Positions 25,038 through 32,625 of a stretch of DNA of 64,000 nt are shown here, piece by piece. A program made the position numbers and the translations under genes. Under the pieces are notes generated by a model, which did not search any database, had not been told where the DNA came from, and saw only the letters and a program-made list of their open reading frames with translations. How positions within the stretch are numbered: position 1 is the stretch's first letter; each line of letters begins with the position of its first letter. The stretch comes from Microvirga guangxiensis (GTDB taxonomy: Bacteria > Pseudomonadota > Alphaproteobacteria > Rhizobiales > Beijerinckiaceae), in NCBI RefSeq assembly GCF_900102135.1, contig NZ_FMVJ01000003.1:434001-498000 (forward strand), given 5' to 3'.

Positions 25038-26129
25038 TTACCGTGCGGCTGAAGATGTTCTTATGCTCGCTCTCGCCATATCCGCTGCGAGAGCCGACCA
25101 GCCGCGCATATCGTCCTGAGCTTTTCTGTAGCTTTCAACGATACGGTTGGCGAGGGAAGAGGTCGAAGCAATCTCTGACAGGAGCTCGGTCGAGGCCGAT
25201 TGTGCCATATCTAGAACGGATCGAGGGAATGCCTGAAGGCTCACTGGATATCTGCCGAGAATCTCCGTCAAAGCCGCAGCATTGGTTTGATAGGCATCGG
25301 CAAGCCCCAAGGTATGTTCTGCTCTGCAGGCTTCCATGACGATGTTGCGCAGGTCTGTCGACAACGTCTCCCAGGCCGCAAGCGAGATCAAAAGTTCGCT
25401 AGCGCCATTGGGTTTATTGAACCCTGGTGCGTAATAGAACGATGCATATTTCGGCAGGCCGGTTTCCAGATCCGTCGCAGGAGCCAGAAACTCCGCAGCA
25501 TCGATAGTGCCCTTTTCAAGAGCAGGTAGAAGATCGCCGGCGGAAACGGTCATCGGGACAGCACCCAGCTTGGCATAAATCTCGGCTCCCAAACCCTGAA
25601 CCCGCAATCGCATGCCTTTTAGGTCTTCGACGCCATTCAATTTGTGACGAAACCATCCGCCCATGGACGGCCCCGTATTGCCTGCAAGAAATGCCCGTAC
25701 TCCGTGAGGCCTGTAGAGTTCGTCCCAGAGCGTCTGACCGTCCCGTAACTCGATCCAGGCCTGATGCTCGATCGGGCCGAGGCCAAAAGGAACACTTGTG
25801 AAGAATCCTGCGGACGGCATGCGCCCCTGCCAATAGAGCGACGCCGTGTGACCCATTTCCACGGTTCCATTCGAAATCGCATCGAGGACTGCGAAGGGCG
25901 GCACGATCTCGCCGGCCGCAAAGAGATCGATCTGAAGCCGCCCGCCGCTCATGGCGTTGATGCGATCAACGATTCGTTGCGCCGATATGCCGGGACCGGT
26001 GCGTCCCTTCGGCCACGATGTGACCATGCGCCAGCGCAGATTCTTAGCATGAACAACAGCTGGAGTTGCAAGAGCGGCTGCACCGATGCCGAGCGCAGCG
26101 CGGCGTGAAAGTTTAGGACCAAAGAGCAT
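25038..26129 (-). CDS. solitary TRAP-type substrate-binding protein in thi operon
   Basis: A 363-residue DctP/TakP-family binding protein. The ATG at 26129 begins a Tat-like signal (LSRRAALGIGAAALATPAVV, cleavage after VHA, about residue 28). The first 17 bases overlap the end of thiD. Family landmarks are TSWPKGRTG, AGEIVPPFAVLDAISNG, MRLRVQGLGAEIYAKLGA and FYYAPGFNKPNGASELL, closer to the alpha-keto acid (TakP) branch than to sialic-acid types. No TRAP permease is nearby. Its place as the last gene of a TPP-riboswitch operon suggests it may bind a thiamine precursor or related acid, but this is only inference from position. Confidence 0.85.
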   Translation of the reverse strand: MLFGPKLSRRAALGIGAAALATPAVVHAKNLRWRMVTSWPKGRTGPGISAQRIVDRINAMSGGRLQIDLFAAGEIVPPFAVLDAISNGTVEMGHTASLYWQGRMPSAGFFTSVPFGLGPIEHQAWIELRDGQTLWDELYRPHGVRAFLAGNTGPSMGGWFRHKLNGVEDLKGMRLRVQGLGAEIYAKLGAVPMTVSAGDLLPALEKGTIDAAEFLAPATDLETGLPKYASFYYAPGFNKPNGASELLISLAAWETLSTDLRNIVMEACRAEHTLGLADAYQTNAAALTEILGRYPVSLQAFPRSVLDMAQSASTELLSEIASTSSLANRIVESYRKAQDDMRGWSALAADMARASIRTSSAAR

Positions 26130-26913
26130 GGAAGTGATGCACGGGCCCATGCCCGCGTCCAATGGTGAGATGATCGGATGCGCCGATGGCCGCGCTGACG
26201 AAACGCTTGCCTGCCGAAATCGCCTCGTCGAGCGATAGGCCTCTCGCAAATCCCGCTGCAATTGCCGACGACAGGGTGCAGCCCGTGCCGTGCGTATTGC
26301 GCGTCTTGATGCGAGGAGACGCGAAGCGCCGCATGCCCTCCACGTCCAGGAGAACATCGATGCTCTCGGGACCCGTACCATGGCCGCCTTTCAGCAGCAC
26401 CGCTTTGGGTCCCATGGCGAGGATCCTCTCGGCTTGCCGGTGCATGGTGGCCTCGTCCTGGGCCAAAGGCTCATCGAGAAGGGCAGCGGCTTCCGGAAGG
26501 TTGGGCGTGACGAGCAAAGCCATCGGCAGCAAAACTTGCCGCAAGGCGTCGACCGCCATTGGTGCGAGCAAAGTGTCCCCGCTGGCGGCCACCATCACCG
26601 GATCGAGCACGATCTGCGTGATGCCGTGACGCGCAAGCCCTTCTGCGACTTCCGTGATGACGGCAGGCTGGGAGAGCATTCCAATCTTCACGGCATCGAC
26701 GGAGAGGTCGGAGAAGACACTGTCGATCTGCTGTGCAACGAAGTCCGGAGGGACATCATGTATTGCCTGAACGCCGAGCGTGTTCTGCGCCGTCAGCGCC
26801 GTGATAACACTGGCGCCGTAAACGCCGAGTGCAGAAAAGGTCTTGATGTCCGCCTGAATGCCTGCCCCGCCACCTGAGTCAGAGCCTGCAATGGTGACCG
26901 CGATGGATGTCAT
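26113..26913 (-). CDS. thiD: hydroxymethylpyrimidine/phosphomethylpyrimidine kinase
   Basis: A 266-residue ribokinase-fold enzyme that phosphorylates HMP and HMP-P for thiamine synthesis. The N-terminal AGSDSGGGAGIQADIKTFSALG is diagnostic, VLDPVMVAASGDTLL lies near residue 103, and the catalytic anion-hole region NTHGTGCTLSSAIAAG lies near 205. Full length for the family. It overlaps thiE by ATGA and the following TRAP binding protein by 17 bases. It is under the TPP riboswitch upstream of thiM. Confidence 0.95.
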   Translation of the reverse strand: MTSIAVTIAGSDSGGGAGIQADIKTFSALGVYGASVITALTAQNTLGVQAIHDVPPDFVAQQIDSVFSDLSVDAVKIGMLSQPAVITEVAEGLARHGITQIVLDPVMVAASGDTLLAPMAVDALRQVLLPMALLVTPNLPEAAALLDEPLAQDEATMHRQAERILAMGPKAVLLKGGHGTGPESIDVLLDVEGMRRFASPRIKTRNTHGTGCTLSSAIAAGFARGLSLDEAISAGKRFVSAAIGASDHLTIGRGHGPVHHFHALWS

Positions 26914-27575
26914 GCGGGAGCACTCCTTTTTTCCAAGGCTTGATCCACCATTCTCCTTAGTCTTCTGGCCTCTTCTTGGGTGTCAGGCGCCATGAAGAGT
27001 GCTGAGATGACTGCGATGCCGTCAGCCCCCGCAGCAATGACGGACTGCGCATTCGATGCGTCGATCCCTGCAATTGCGCCGATGGGCTTATTGGCTGCAG
27101 CTCTGGCACTCGTCAGGATGCTGCGAAGCCCATCGATGCCGATGGGCAAAGAGGAATTGTTCTTGCTTGAGGTTGAGAAGATGCCGCCAATACAGGCATA
27201 ATCGACCGGCATGCCTACCATGTTTGCAGCATGCTCTTGCGTCTTGAGGGTCCATCCGATGATGGCGTTGGGGCCGAGCAACTCGCGCGCATCTTCAGGG
27301 TGCATGTCATCCTGACCGAGATGAACGCCATCGGCGCCGGCGGCCATTGCGACATCGACCCGGTCGTTAATCAGCAGAGGTACGCCTGTGCCTACGAGTG
27401 CCTCTTTTAGAGCGCGAGCCAGTTCTACAGAACGGCGGCCATTGGCGTTTTTGTCCCGGTACTGCATGAGCGTCGCGCCACCGGAGACGGCTTGCCGTAC
27501 AAGTCCGATAGGATCGCGGCCTGCCGTCCGTTCAGGGGCGATAATGCCGTAAAGCCTGAGATCAACAGAATTCAT
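26910..27575 (-). CDS. thiE: thiamine phosphate synthase
   Basis: A 221-residue TIM-barrel enzyme that joins HMP-PP and thiazole phosphate to thiamine phosphate. Motifs: LMQYRDKNANGR (pyrophosphate-contact Arg/Lys/Asn), LLINDRVDVAMAAGADGVHLGQDDM and the phosphate loop IAGIDASNAQSVIAAGADGIAVISA. Full length. Its start overlaps thiM by ATGA and its stop overlaps thiD by ATGA, a tightly coupled salvage operon. The de novo genes thiC and thiG are not here. Confidence 0.95.
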   Translation of the reverse strand: MNSVDLRLYGIIAPERTAGRDPIGLVRQAVSGGATLMQYRDKNANGRRSVELARALKEALVGTGVPLLINDRVDVAMAAGADGVHLGQDDMHPEDARELLGPNAIIGWTLKTQEHAANMVGMPVDYACIGGIFSTSSKNNSSLPIGIDGLRSILTSARAAANKPIGAIAGIDASNAQSVIAAGADGIAVISALFMAPDTQEEARRLRRMVDQALEKRSAPA

Positions 27576-28360
27576 ATGATCTTTCCATGTGTGGAGATGG
27601 CTGATGAATTGAGGCTGAAGAGGGCGTCGAGGAAAGCAGGCTGAAACGTGCCGGGTCCTTTCGCCTCGTGTGCAGCGATTTCACCGGCAATCCCGGTGAC
27701 GAGCAGAGCCGCGGCGGTGGCCTCAAGTGCGTTGTCGTGCAAAGCGGAGAAAGCTGCGATGAGGGCCGTTCCTGCGCATCCCATAGCGGTTACGCAGGTC
27801 ATCAGCGGATGGCCGTTTGCGATGCGAATAAGACGATTTCCGTCAGTGATGAGATCGATTGTGCCGGTGAGCGCAACGACCATCGCATGGGATTTAGCGA
27901 ATGCCTGCAAGGCCTCGGACGTTGGCTCTGTTCCGGAGAGGGCTTTGAACTCGCTCTCATTGCAGCGCAGGACCCGGGGCATTCCCGAGAGGCATTCATG
28001 GCAAAACTCCAGGCGAGGCGGAGAAACTTCTACGAAGACTGGATCAAGTACCCACGGCTTGGCCTGAGCGTTGGCTGTTGCAATCGCATGTGGGATTGCC
28101 AATCGACGATCTTTGTCAAGGGTGCCGAGATTGACGAGAAGGGCATCGCAGCGGCTCGTAAAGCCGGTGACCTCTTCCGGTGCGAAGGTCAGAGATGGAA
28201 CCGCGCCTGAGGCCAACAGCAGGTTTGCCGTAAAGGTCTGTGCAGCTGCGTTCGTGATCGCATGCACGCGTATGTGCCTGCTGCGAAGACGCGCAAGCAA
28301 AAGCCCGGCCAAATTCGGAAGATCAAGGGCGTCCATCACGGACGCTGGTGCGCTCATCAT
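27572..28360 (-). CDS. thiM: hydroxyethylthiazole kinase
   Basis: A 262-residue ThiM, a ribokinase-like enzyme that phosphorylates the thiazole alcohol salvaged from thiamine. Visible motifs: VHAITNAAAQTFTANLLLASGAVPSL-type N-terminus (kept short here), LVNLGTLDKDRRLAI, PWVLDPVFVEVSPPR, RCNESEFKALSG and the anion hole VTAMGCAGTALIAAF containing the catalytic Cys. It is the first gene of the operon. The ATG at 28360 lies 8 bases after GGAGGG, which is itself the 3' end of the TPP aptamer, so ribosome access should depend on the riboswitch. Confidence 0.93.
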   Translation of the reverse strand: MMSAPASVMDALDLPNLAGLLLARLRSRHIRVHAITNAAAQTFTANLLLASGAVPSLTFAPEEVTGFTSRCDALLVNLGTLDKDRRLAIPHAIATANAQAKPWVLDPVFVEVSPPRLEFCHECLSGMPRVLRCNESEFKALSGTEPTSEALQAFAKSHAMVVALTGTIDLITDGNRLIRIANGHPLMTCVTAMGCAGTALIAAFSALHDNALEATAAALLVTGIAGEIAAHEAKGPGTFQPAFLDALFSLNSSAISTHGKII

Positions 28361-28367
28361 CTCGCAA

Positions 28368-28450
28368 TCCCTCCGCCGGCATGATCCGGATCAGGTTCGA
28401 TGGGTTGATCTTTTAAAAAGACCTCTCAGCCCGAATGGGCACCCCAAGGA
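28368..28450 (-). promoter_or_regulatory. TPP riboswitch (THI element)
   Basis: On the minus strand the conserved blocks appear in order: TTGGGGTGCCC, GCTGAGAGG, a variable stem with AAAAGA, AACCCATCGAACCTGATC, then CGGATCATGCCGGCGGAGGGA. These are the TPP-aptamer consensus elements (GGGGTGC, CTGAGA, ACCC, GAACCTGAT, GCGGAGGGA). The aptamer end contains the thiM Shine-Dalgarno sequence, which points to control of translation start: TPP binding hides the ribosome site. Confidence 0.95.
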
Positions 28451-28499
28451 GATGCTTGAGACATAGTCCCTAAACTGCGTCTTGGCAAGGATCACTCGT

Positions 28500-29906
28500 T
28501 CAGGGAGAGGGATGCTGGATTTGCATTGCCCGTTTCAGAGACGAGAGGATTCTTGGATCGCCTGTTTGCGCAACATTGAAGCGGATGAATGGTGCAGCCA
28601 TTTGTGAGATGCTGAACACGTTTCCTGGAGCCAGAACCACGTTTTCTTCCAGCAGCGTGCGAGCCAGCGTCGCTGAATCATGATCCTCCGGCAGACGGCA
28701 CCAGAGATAAAATCCGCCGCGCGGCATAACCCATGGCTTGATGCCGAGATTATCCAGCCGGGTTGCCATTTCGCGCCTTGCCCGTGAAAGGCGCTTTCGC
28801 AGTTCCTCCATGTGCTTGCGGTAGCTGCCACCCGAGAGAACTTCGGCAATCAGCTCGGTCGCAATCGGGCTCGGCCCGCCGAAGCAAGTGGCAACTTGAA
28901 GATCTGTCAGACCTTCGATCCAATCCTTTCTCGCGGCGATGTAGCCACAGCGGATCGAGGCCGACAGGGTTTTCGAAAAGCTCCCGATCCGGATGACCCG
29001 GTTGAGGCCGTCGAGGATCGCAAGACGTGGCGAGGGCTCCGGTTCGAAATCGGCAAAGATCTCGTCCTCGACGATCGTCACGTCATGAGCGGCGGCTGCG
29101 CTCAGGATTCTATAGGCATTCTGTGGAGAAGGGGTGGCTCCCGTCGGGTTATGAAGCGCTGAGTTGGTGATGTAGAGGCGCGGCCGTTCTGTCGCCATGA
29201 TGCTTTCGAAAACGTCGGCATCAGGGCCGGAGGGTGTATACGGCACGCCGACGATCCTGACCTGATGCGCACGGAGCAGCGCCTGAAAGTTGAAGTAGCA
29301 TGGATCGTCCACCACAACCGTGTCGCCAGATCTCAGCAGGAAACGACAGACTAGGTCGATCGCTTGCGTCCCCGAGCCCGTAAGCATGATCTGATCGGGT
29401 GACGTCTCAAGGCCTTCTTCCGCAAATCGTCCGAGCAGCAGCCGGCGCAGGCGCAGCGAGCCACGTGTACTGCCATAATCCGCAAGCATCGCATCCTCGG
29501 CCCGCGCGAGTGTGCGCATGGCGCGGCGAAGGGCAATATGCGGCATCCAATCCGCAGGTAACCAGCCGCATCCAGGTTTCAGTGCTGTAGAAGCGGCGTC
29601 GAGCGACTGTCGCGAAACCCAGAATGGGTCGACGGCACGATCGCGGCGTGGCTCAGTTTCCGCCAGCGCAAGCGGCGTCATGGCATTGCCTGCGACATAG
29701 AAGCCGGAGCCCCGTCGGGCACGGATCAGGCCCTCTGCGGCAAGGCGATCATAAGCCTCGACGACAGTCGACGGCGACACCCCCATGGAGGTTGCAAAGC
29801 TTCTGATCGAGGGCAGCCTGTCCTCGGAGGAGAGGGCCCGGCTCGATATCTTCGAGCGGACCGCTGCCATCACTTGTTCTGTCCGTGTGGGTTCTTCGTT
29901 CTTCAT
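28500..29906 (-). CDS. MocR-type regulator: GntR wHTH fused to PLP aminotransferase
   Basis: About 468 residues. The N-terminal GntR winged helix (RTEQVMAAVRSKISS, DRLPSIRSFATSMGVSPSTV) is followed by a fold-type I aminotransferase domain. The PLP Lys is in IGSFSKTLSASIRCGYI; ITNSALHNPTGATPSP and VEDEIFADFEP are other cofactor-site segments. Two starts are possible, 29942 and 29906; the inner one is preferred since the outer lies inside a palindrome (29922-29945). No strong ribosome site supports either. MocR proteins sense PLP or amino compounds. It is divergent from an EamA-type exporter, which it probably regulates. Confidence 0.88.
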   Translation of the reverse strand: MKNEEPTRTEQVMAAVRSKISSRALSSEDRLPSIRSFATSMGVSPSTVVEAYDRLAAEGLIRARRGSGFYVAGNAMTPLALAETEPRRDRAVDPFWVSRQSLDAASTALKPGCGWLPADWMPHIALRRAMRTLARAEDAMLADYGSTRGSLRLRRLLLGRFAEEGLETSPDQIMLTGSGTQAIDLVCRFLLRSGDTVVVDDPCYFNFQALLRAHQVRIVGVPYTPSGPDADVFESIMATERPRLYITNSALHNPTGATPSPQNAYRILSAAAAHDVTIVEDEIFADFEPEPSPRLAILDGLNRVIRIGSFSKTLSASIRCGYIAARKDWIEGLTDLQVATCFGGPSPIATELIAEVLSGGSYRKHMEELRKRLSRARREMATRLDNLGIKPWVMPRGGFYLWCRLPEDHDSATLARTLLEENVVLAPGNVFSISQMAAPFIRFNVAQTGDPRILSSLKRAMQIQHPSP

Positions 29907-29921
29907 CCATGTTCTGCCAAG

Positions 29922-29962
29922 TGTATGGATAAACGTACCCATACAATTTTGACAGATTGTAT
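29922..29962. promoter_or_regulatory. candidate MocR operator
   Basis: TGTATGG (29922-29928) and CCATACA (29939-29945) form an inverted repeat with a 10-base spacer, followed by TACAA..TTGTA (29943-29962). The cluster lies in the divergent region between the MocR gene and the EamA gene and contains TTGACA, so a bound regulator would cover a promoter. Confidence 0.5.
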
Positions 29963-30023
29963 TGCATTGTTGCTGTTCGAGCCAGCGGCCAAATCCTATG
30001 CTCGTCTTTGAAAGAGAGGCGAT

Positions 30024-30884
30024 ATGGATCGAACGACGGATGCGTGGGGCAGCGGCCTCCTGGGTGTTATCATCTTCAGCGGCTCGTTGCCTGCCACCCG
30101 AGTTGCTGTCGGCGATTTCTCACCCCTGTTCCTGACCTCGGCTCGTGCAGTGATTGCCGCTCTTCTTGGGGCGGTCTTCCTGAGACTTCTCCGGCAGAAG
30201 ATGCCTGAACGGGGCGACCTCTTCTCGCTTGCGGTGGTTGCGCTTGGCGTTGTGGTCGGTTTCCCGTTGCTGACCGCGCTTGCCCTTCAGCACATCACCT
30301 CGGCTCATTCCATCGTCTTCATCGGACTGCTGCCGCTTGCAACCGCCATCTTCGGCGTTCTGCGGGGAGGCGAAAGACCCAAAGCGATCTTTTGGCTGTT
30401 TTCAGGGCTCGGTGCCGCCACGGTCGCCGGCTTCGCCCTGCTCAACAGCGGCGGCGGATCGCTTACGGGCGAGTTGCTGATGGTAGCAGCGATCCTGTTG
30501 TGCGGCCTCGGCTATGCGGAGGGCGCCACGCTGTCGCGCAGGCTTGGTGGATGGCAGGTCATCTCATGGGCTCTGCTGATGTCGCTCCCGATGATGGCGG
30601 CTCTCGCGCTGATGACGCTGCCGGGCTCCTGGAGCGGGATCGGCATGCCCGCCTGGCTTGGGCTCGCCTATGTTTCCGTATTCAGCATGCTGGTCGGATT
30701 TGTCTTCTGGTATCGCGGCCTCGCCCTGGGCGGCATCGCGGGAGTCGGGCAGCTGCAACTGCTCCAACCCTTCTTCGGGCTGGCGCTGGCGGGCCTTCTG
30801 CTTCATGAGCCGGTCGCCTGGACAATGATCGCGGCGACAGGCGTTGTTGTCCTTTGCGTTGCCGGCGCCAAGCGGTTCGCATGA
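30024..30884 (+). CDS. EamA/DMT family transporter
   Basis: A 286-residue drug/metabolite transporter with about ten helices in two EamA repeats. Repeat 1 holds SGSLPATRVAVGDFSPLFLTS-like sequence and the GFPLLTALALQHITSAHS motif; repeat 2 ends with LLQPFFGLALAGLLLHEP. The ATG at 30024 has GAGAGG upstream. Probably exports an amino acid or metabolite, with expression set by the divergent MocR regulator, a common pairing. Substrate unknown. Confidence 0.88.
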   Translation: MDRTTDAWGSGLLGVIIFSGSLPATRVAVGDFSPLFLTSARAVIAALLGAVFLRLLRQKMPERGDLFSLAVVALGVVVGFPLLTALALQHITSAHSIVFIGLLPLATAIFGVLRGGERPKAIFWLFSGLGAATVAGFALLNSGGGSLTGELLMVAAILLCGLGYAEGATLSRRLGGWQVISWALLMSLPMMAALALMTLPGSWSGIGMPAWLGLAYVSVFSMLVGFVFWYRGLALGGIAGVGQLQLLQPFFGLALAGLLLHEPVAWTMIAATGVVVLCVAGAKRFA

Positions 30885-31062
30885 GCCTGATGTTCCTGCT
30901 CTGAACAGCTTTGGATGCTCGGCCTCGATCTGGGGCGGATACGGCCGGCAAGGGGAACGGTCAGGCTTCCCATTCATTATCATGCAACGCAACAATCGCC
31001 GCCAATGCAGCGAAATCGATCCGGATTGCTTTAGTGCGGTCGTCATTGCCGGAGGCGGCAGA

Positions 31063-31878
31063 ATGAGCTTGAACCTGTCCCCCATCGTTCGTATGCCGCA
31101 AGTCAAGGTCGGCAGGGAGGCGTTTGCGCCTGGCGAGCGTGTCGTGGCGGAGGAAATGCCCATTGCCATGACCTATAACGGATCGACCCATGCAGTGATG
31201 ATGGCGAGCCCGGCCGACCTGGAAGATTTCGCTCTCGGCTTCAGCCTCTCCGAAGGTGTTATCGCGGCTCCGGACGACCTCGTTTCAACCGAAATCATCG
31301 AGCACGAGACGGGATGCGAAATCCGCATGTGGCTGTCGGAGCGGCGCAGCGCATCCTATCAGATGCGGCGGCGCGCCCTTGCTGGCCCGATCGGATGTGG
31401 ATTGTGCGGGGTTGAATCCTTGGCTGAGGTCGAACGTCCGCTTCCTTCGATCACAAGCGAGCTGCAGGTTTCACCAGAGGCGATAGCGGGGGCGATGGAA
31501 AATCTTTCCGATGCTCAGCGGCTGAACCGCGAGGCCAGAGCCATCCATGCTGCCGCCTTTTGGCGTCCAGAGCAGGGCGTGGTTGCCATCCGGGAGGATG
31601 TCGGACGGCATAATGCGCTCGATAAGCTGGCTGGAGCTTTGGCTGCGCGCTCAGAAATCTGCTCGGATGGTGCCGTTCTGCTGACCAGTCGCGTCTCGGT
31701 CGAGATGGTGCAGAAGACGGCCCGCATGGGGGCTCCTCTCCTCATCGCGATCTCCGCGCCGACGGCCCTTGCTATCAGGGCCGCCGAAGGTTGCGGCATT
31801 ACTTTGCTGGCGGTCGCAAGAGGGGACAGCTTCGAAGTCTTCACCCATCCCCAAAGGGTCGCCCTGACCCAGCCATGA
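31063..31878 (+). CDS. fdhD: formate dehydrogenase accessory sulfurtransferase FdhD
   Basis: A 271-residue FdhD. It passes sulfur from a desulfurase to the molybdenum cofactor before insertion into formate dehydrogenase. The sulfur-carrying CGLC loop is at residues 112-115. Other motifs: YNGSTHAVMMASPADLEDFA, VREDVGRHNALDKLAG-type sequence (here IREDVGRHNALDKL) and LLTSRVSVEMVQKTARMGAP. The ATG at 31063 follows GGAGG by 7 bases; a longer in-frame extension to 30844 has no family match. No formate dehydrogenase gene is in the window. Confidence 0.94.
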   Translation: MSLNLSPIVRMPQVKVGREAFAPGERVVAEEMPIAMTYNGSTHAVMMASPADLEDFALGFSLSEGVIAAPDDLVSTEIIEHETGCEIRMWLSERRSASYQMRRRALAGPIGCGLCGVESLAEVERPLPSITSELQVSPEAIAGAMENLSDAQRLNREARAIHAAAFWRPEQGVVAIREDVGRHNALDKLAGALAARSEICSDGAVLLTSRVSVEMVQKTARMGAPLLIAISAPTALAIRAAEGCGITLLAVARGDSFEVFTHPQRVALTQP

Positions 31879-31969
31879 GGGAACGAAGCTGCGCTGAACC
31901 GATTGTCCAACAGCGAAGCTTCGATCGGGCCAGAAAACCTGACCAAACGATGGGTGCGCGACACAGGCA

Positions 31970-32620
31970 ATGGCGCAGCTCTTTACACCGGCAGCAACGA
32001 CCCTGTTCAGGGTGGTCATCGTGCTCGTTGGGGCCGGGATCGTCGCGGCCGGCGCGCTGGCTTATGTCTGGGCCCGTTCCGACAGCACCTGGAATGTCGG
32101 CAAGCCTGCACCTCAGCCTGTTCCATTCCGGCATGATCTGCACAGCGGAACTTTGAACATCGATTGCCGCTATTGCCATTCCACGGTCGAGCGCGCGGCC
32201 GACGCCGGCATGCCTTCTGCTCAGACCTGCATGTCATGCCATTCTCAGGTGTGGGTGGGCGCGAGCGTCCTCGATCCGGTCCGTTCCAGCTTCACCCTTG
32301 GACAGCCGATTGAGTGGACGTCCGTCCACCGCCTTCCGGATCACGCCTATTTCAACCACGCTGCCCATGTGAGCAAGGGGGTCGCCTGCGAGACCTGCCA
32401 TGGCCGGGTGGACCAGATGCCGAAGACCGTGAAGACGCAGACCTTATCCATGGGCTGGTGCCTGGACTGCCATCGCGACCCGGTTCCGAATCTTCGACCG
32501 CAAGAGGCCGTGTTCACCATGGGCTATGATGCCCACGACAAAGATCTGCCGAATGATATTCGCGAATTTTATCGGGCCGCTTCGCAGCGTCTCACCAGTT
32601 GCAACACATGCCACCGGTAA
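31970..32620 (+). CDS. actA: alternative complex III subunit ActA, pentahaem cytochrome c
   Basis: A 216-residue membrane-anchored multihaem cytochrome. One N-terminal helix (about residues 13-35) is followed by five CxxCH motifs at 66, 87, 140, 164 and 211, the number seen in the Rhodothermus ActA. It carries electrons from ActB toward the cytochrome/oxidase side in the periplasm. First gene of an act operon in the order A-B-C-D-E-F. The next gene begins only 5 bases after its stop. Confidence 0.93.
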   Translation: MAQLFTPAATTLFRVVIVLVGAGIVAAGALAYVWARSDSTWNVGKPAPQPVPFRHDLHSGTLNIDCRYCHSTVERAADAGMPSAQTCMSCHSQVWVGASVLDPVRSSFTLGQPIEWTSVHRLPDHAYFNHAAHVSKGVACETCHGRVDQMPKTVKTQTLSMGWCLDCHRDPVPNLRPQEAVFTMGYDAHDKDLPNDIREFYRAASQRLTSCNTCHR

Positions 32621-32625
32621 CAGCG

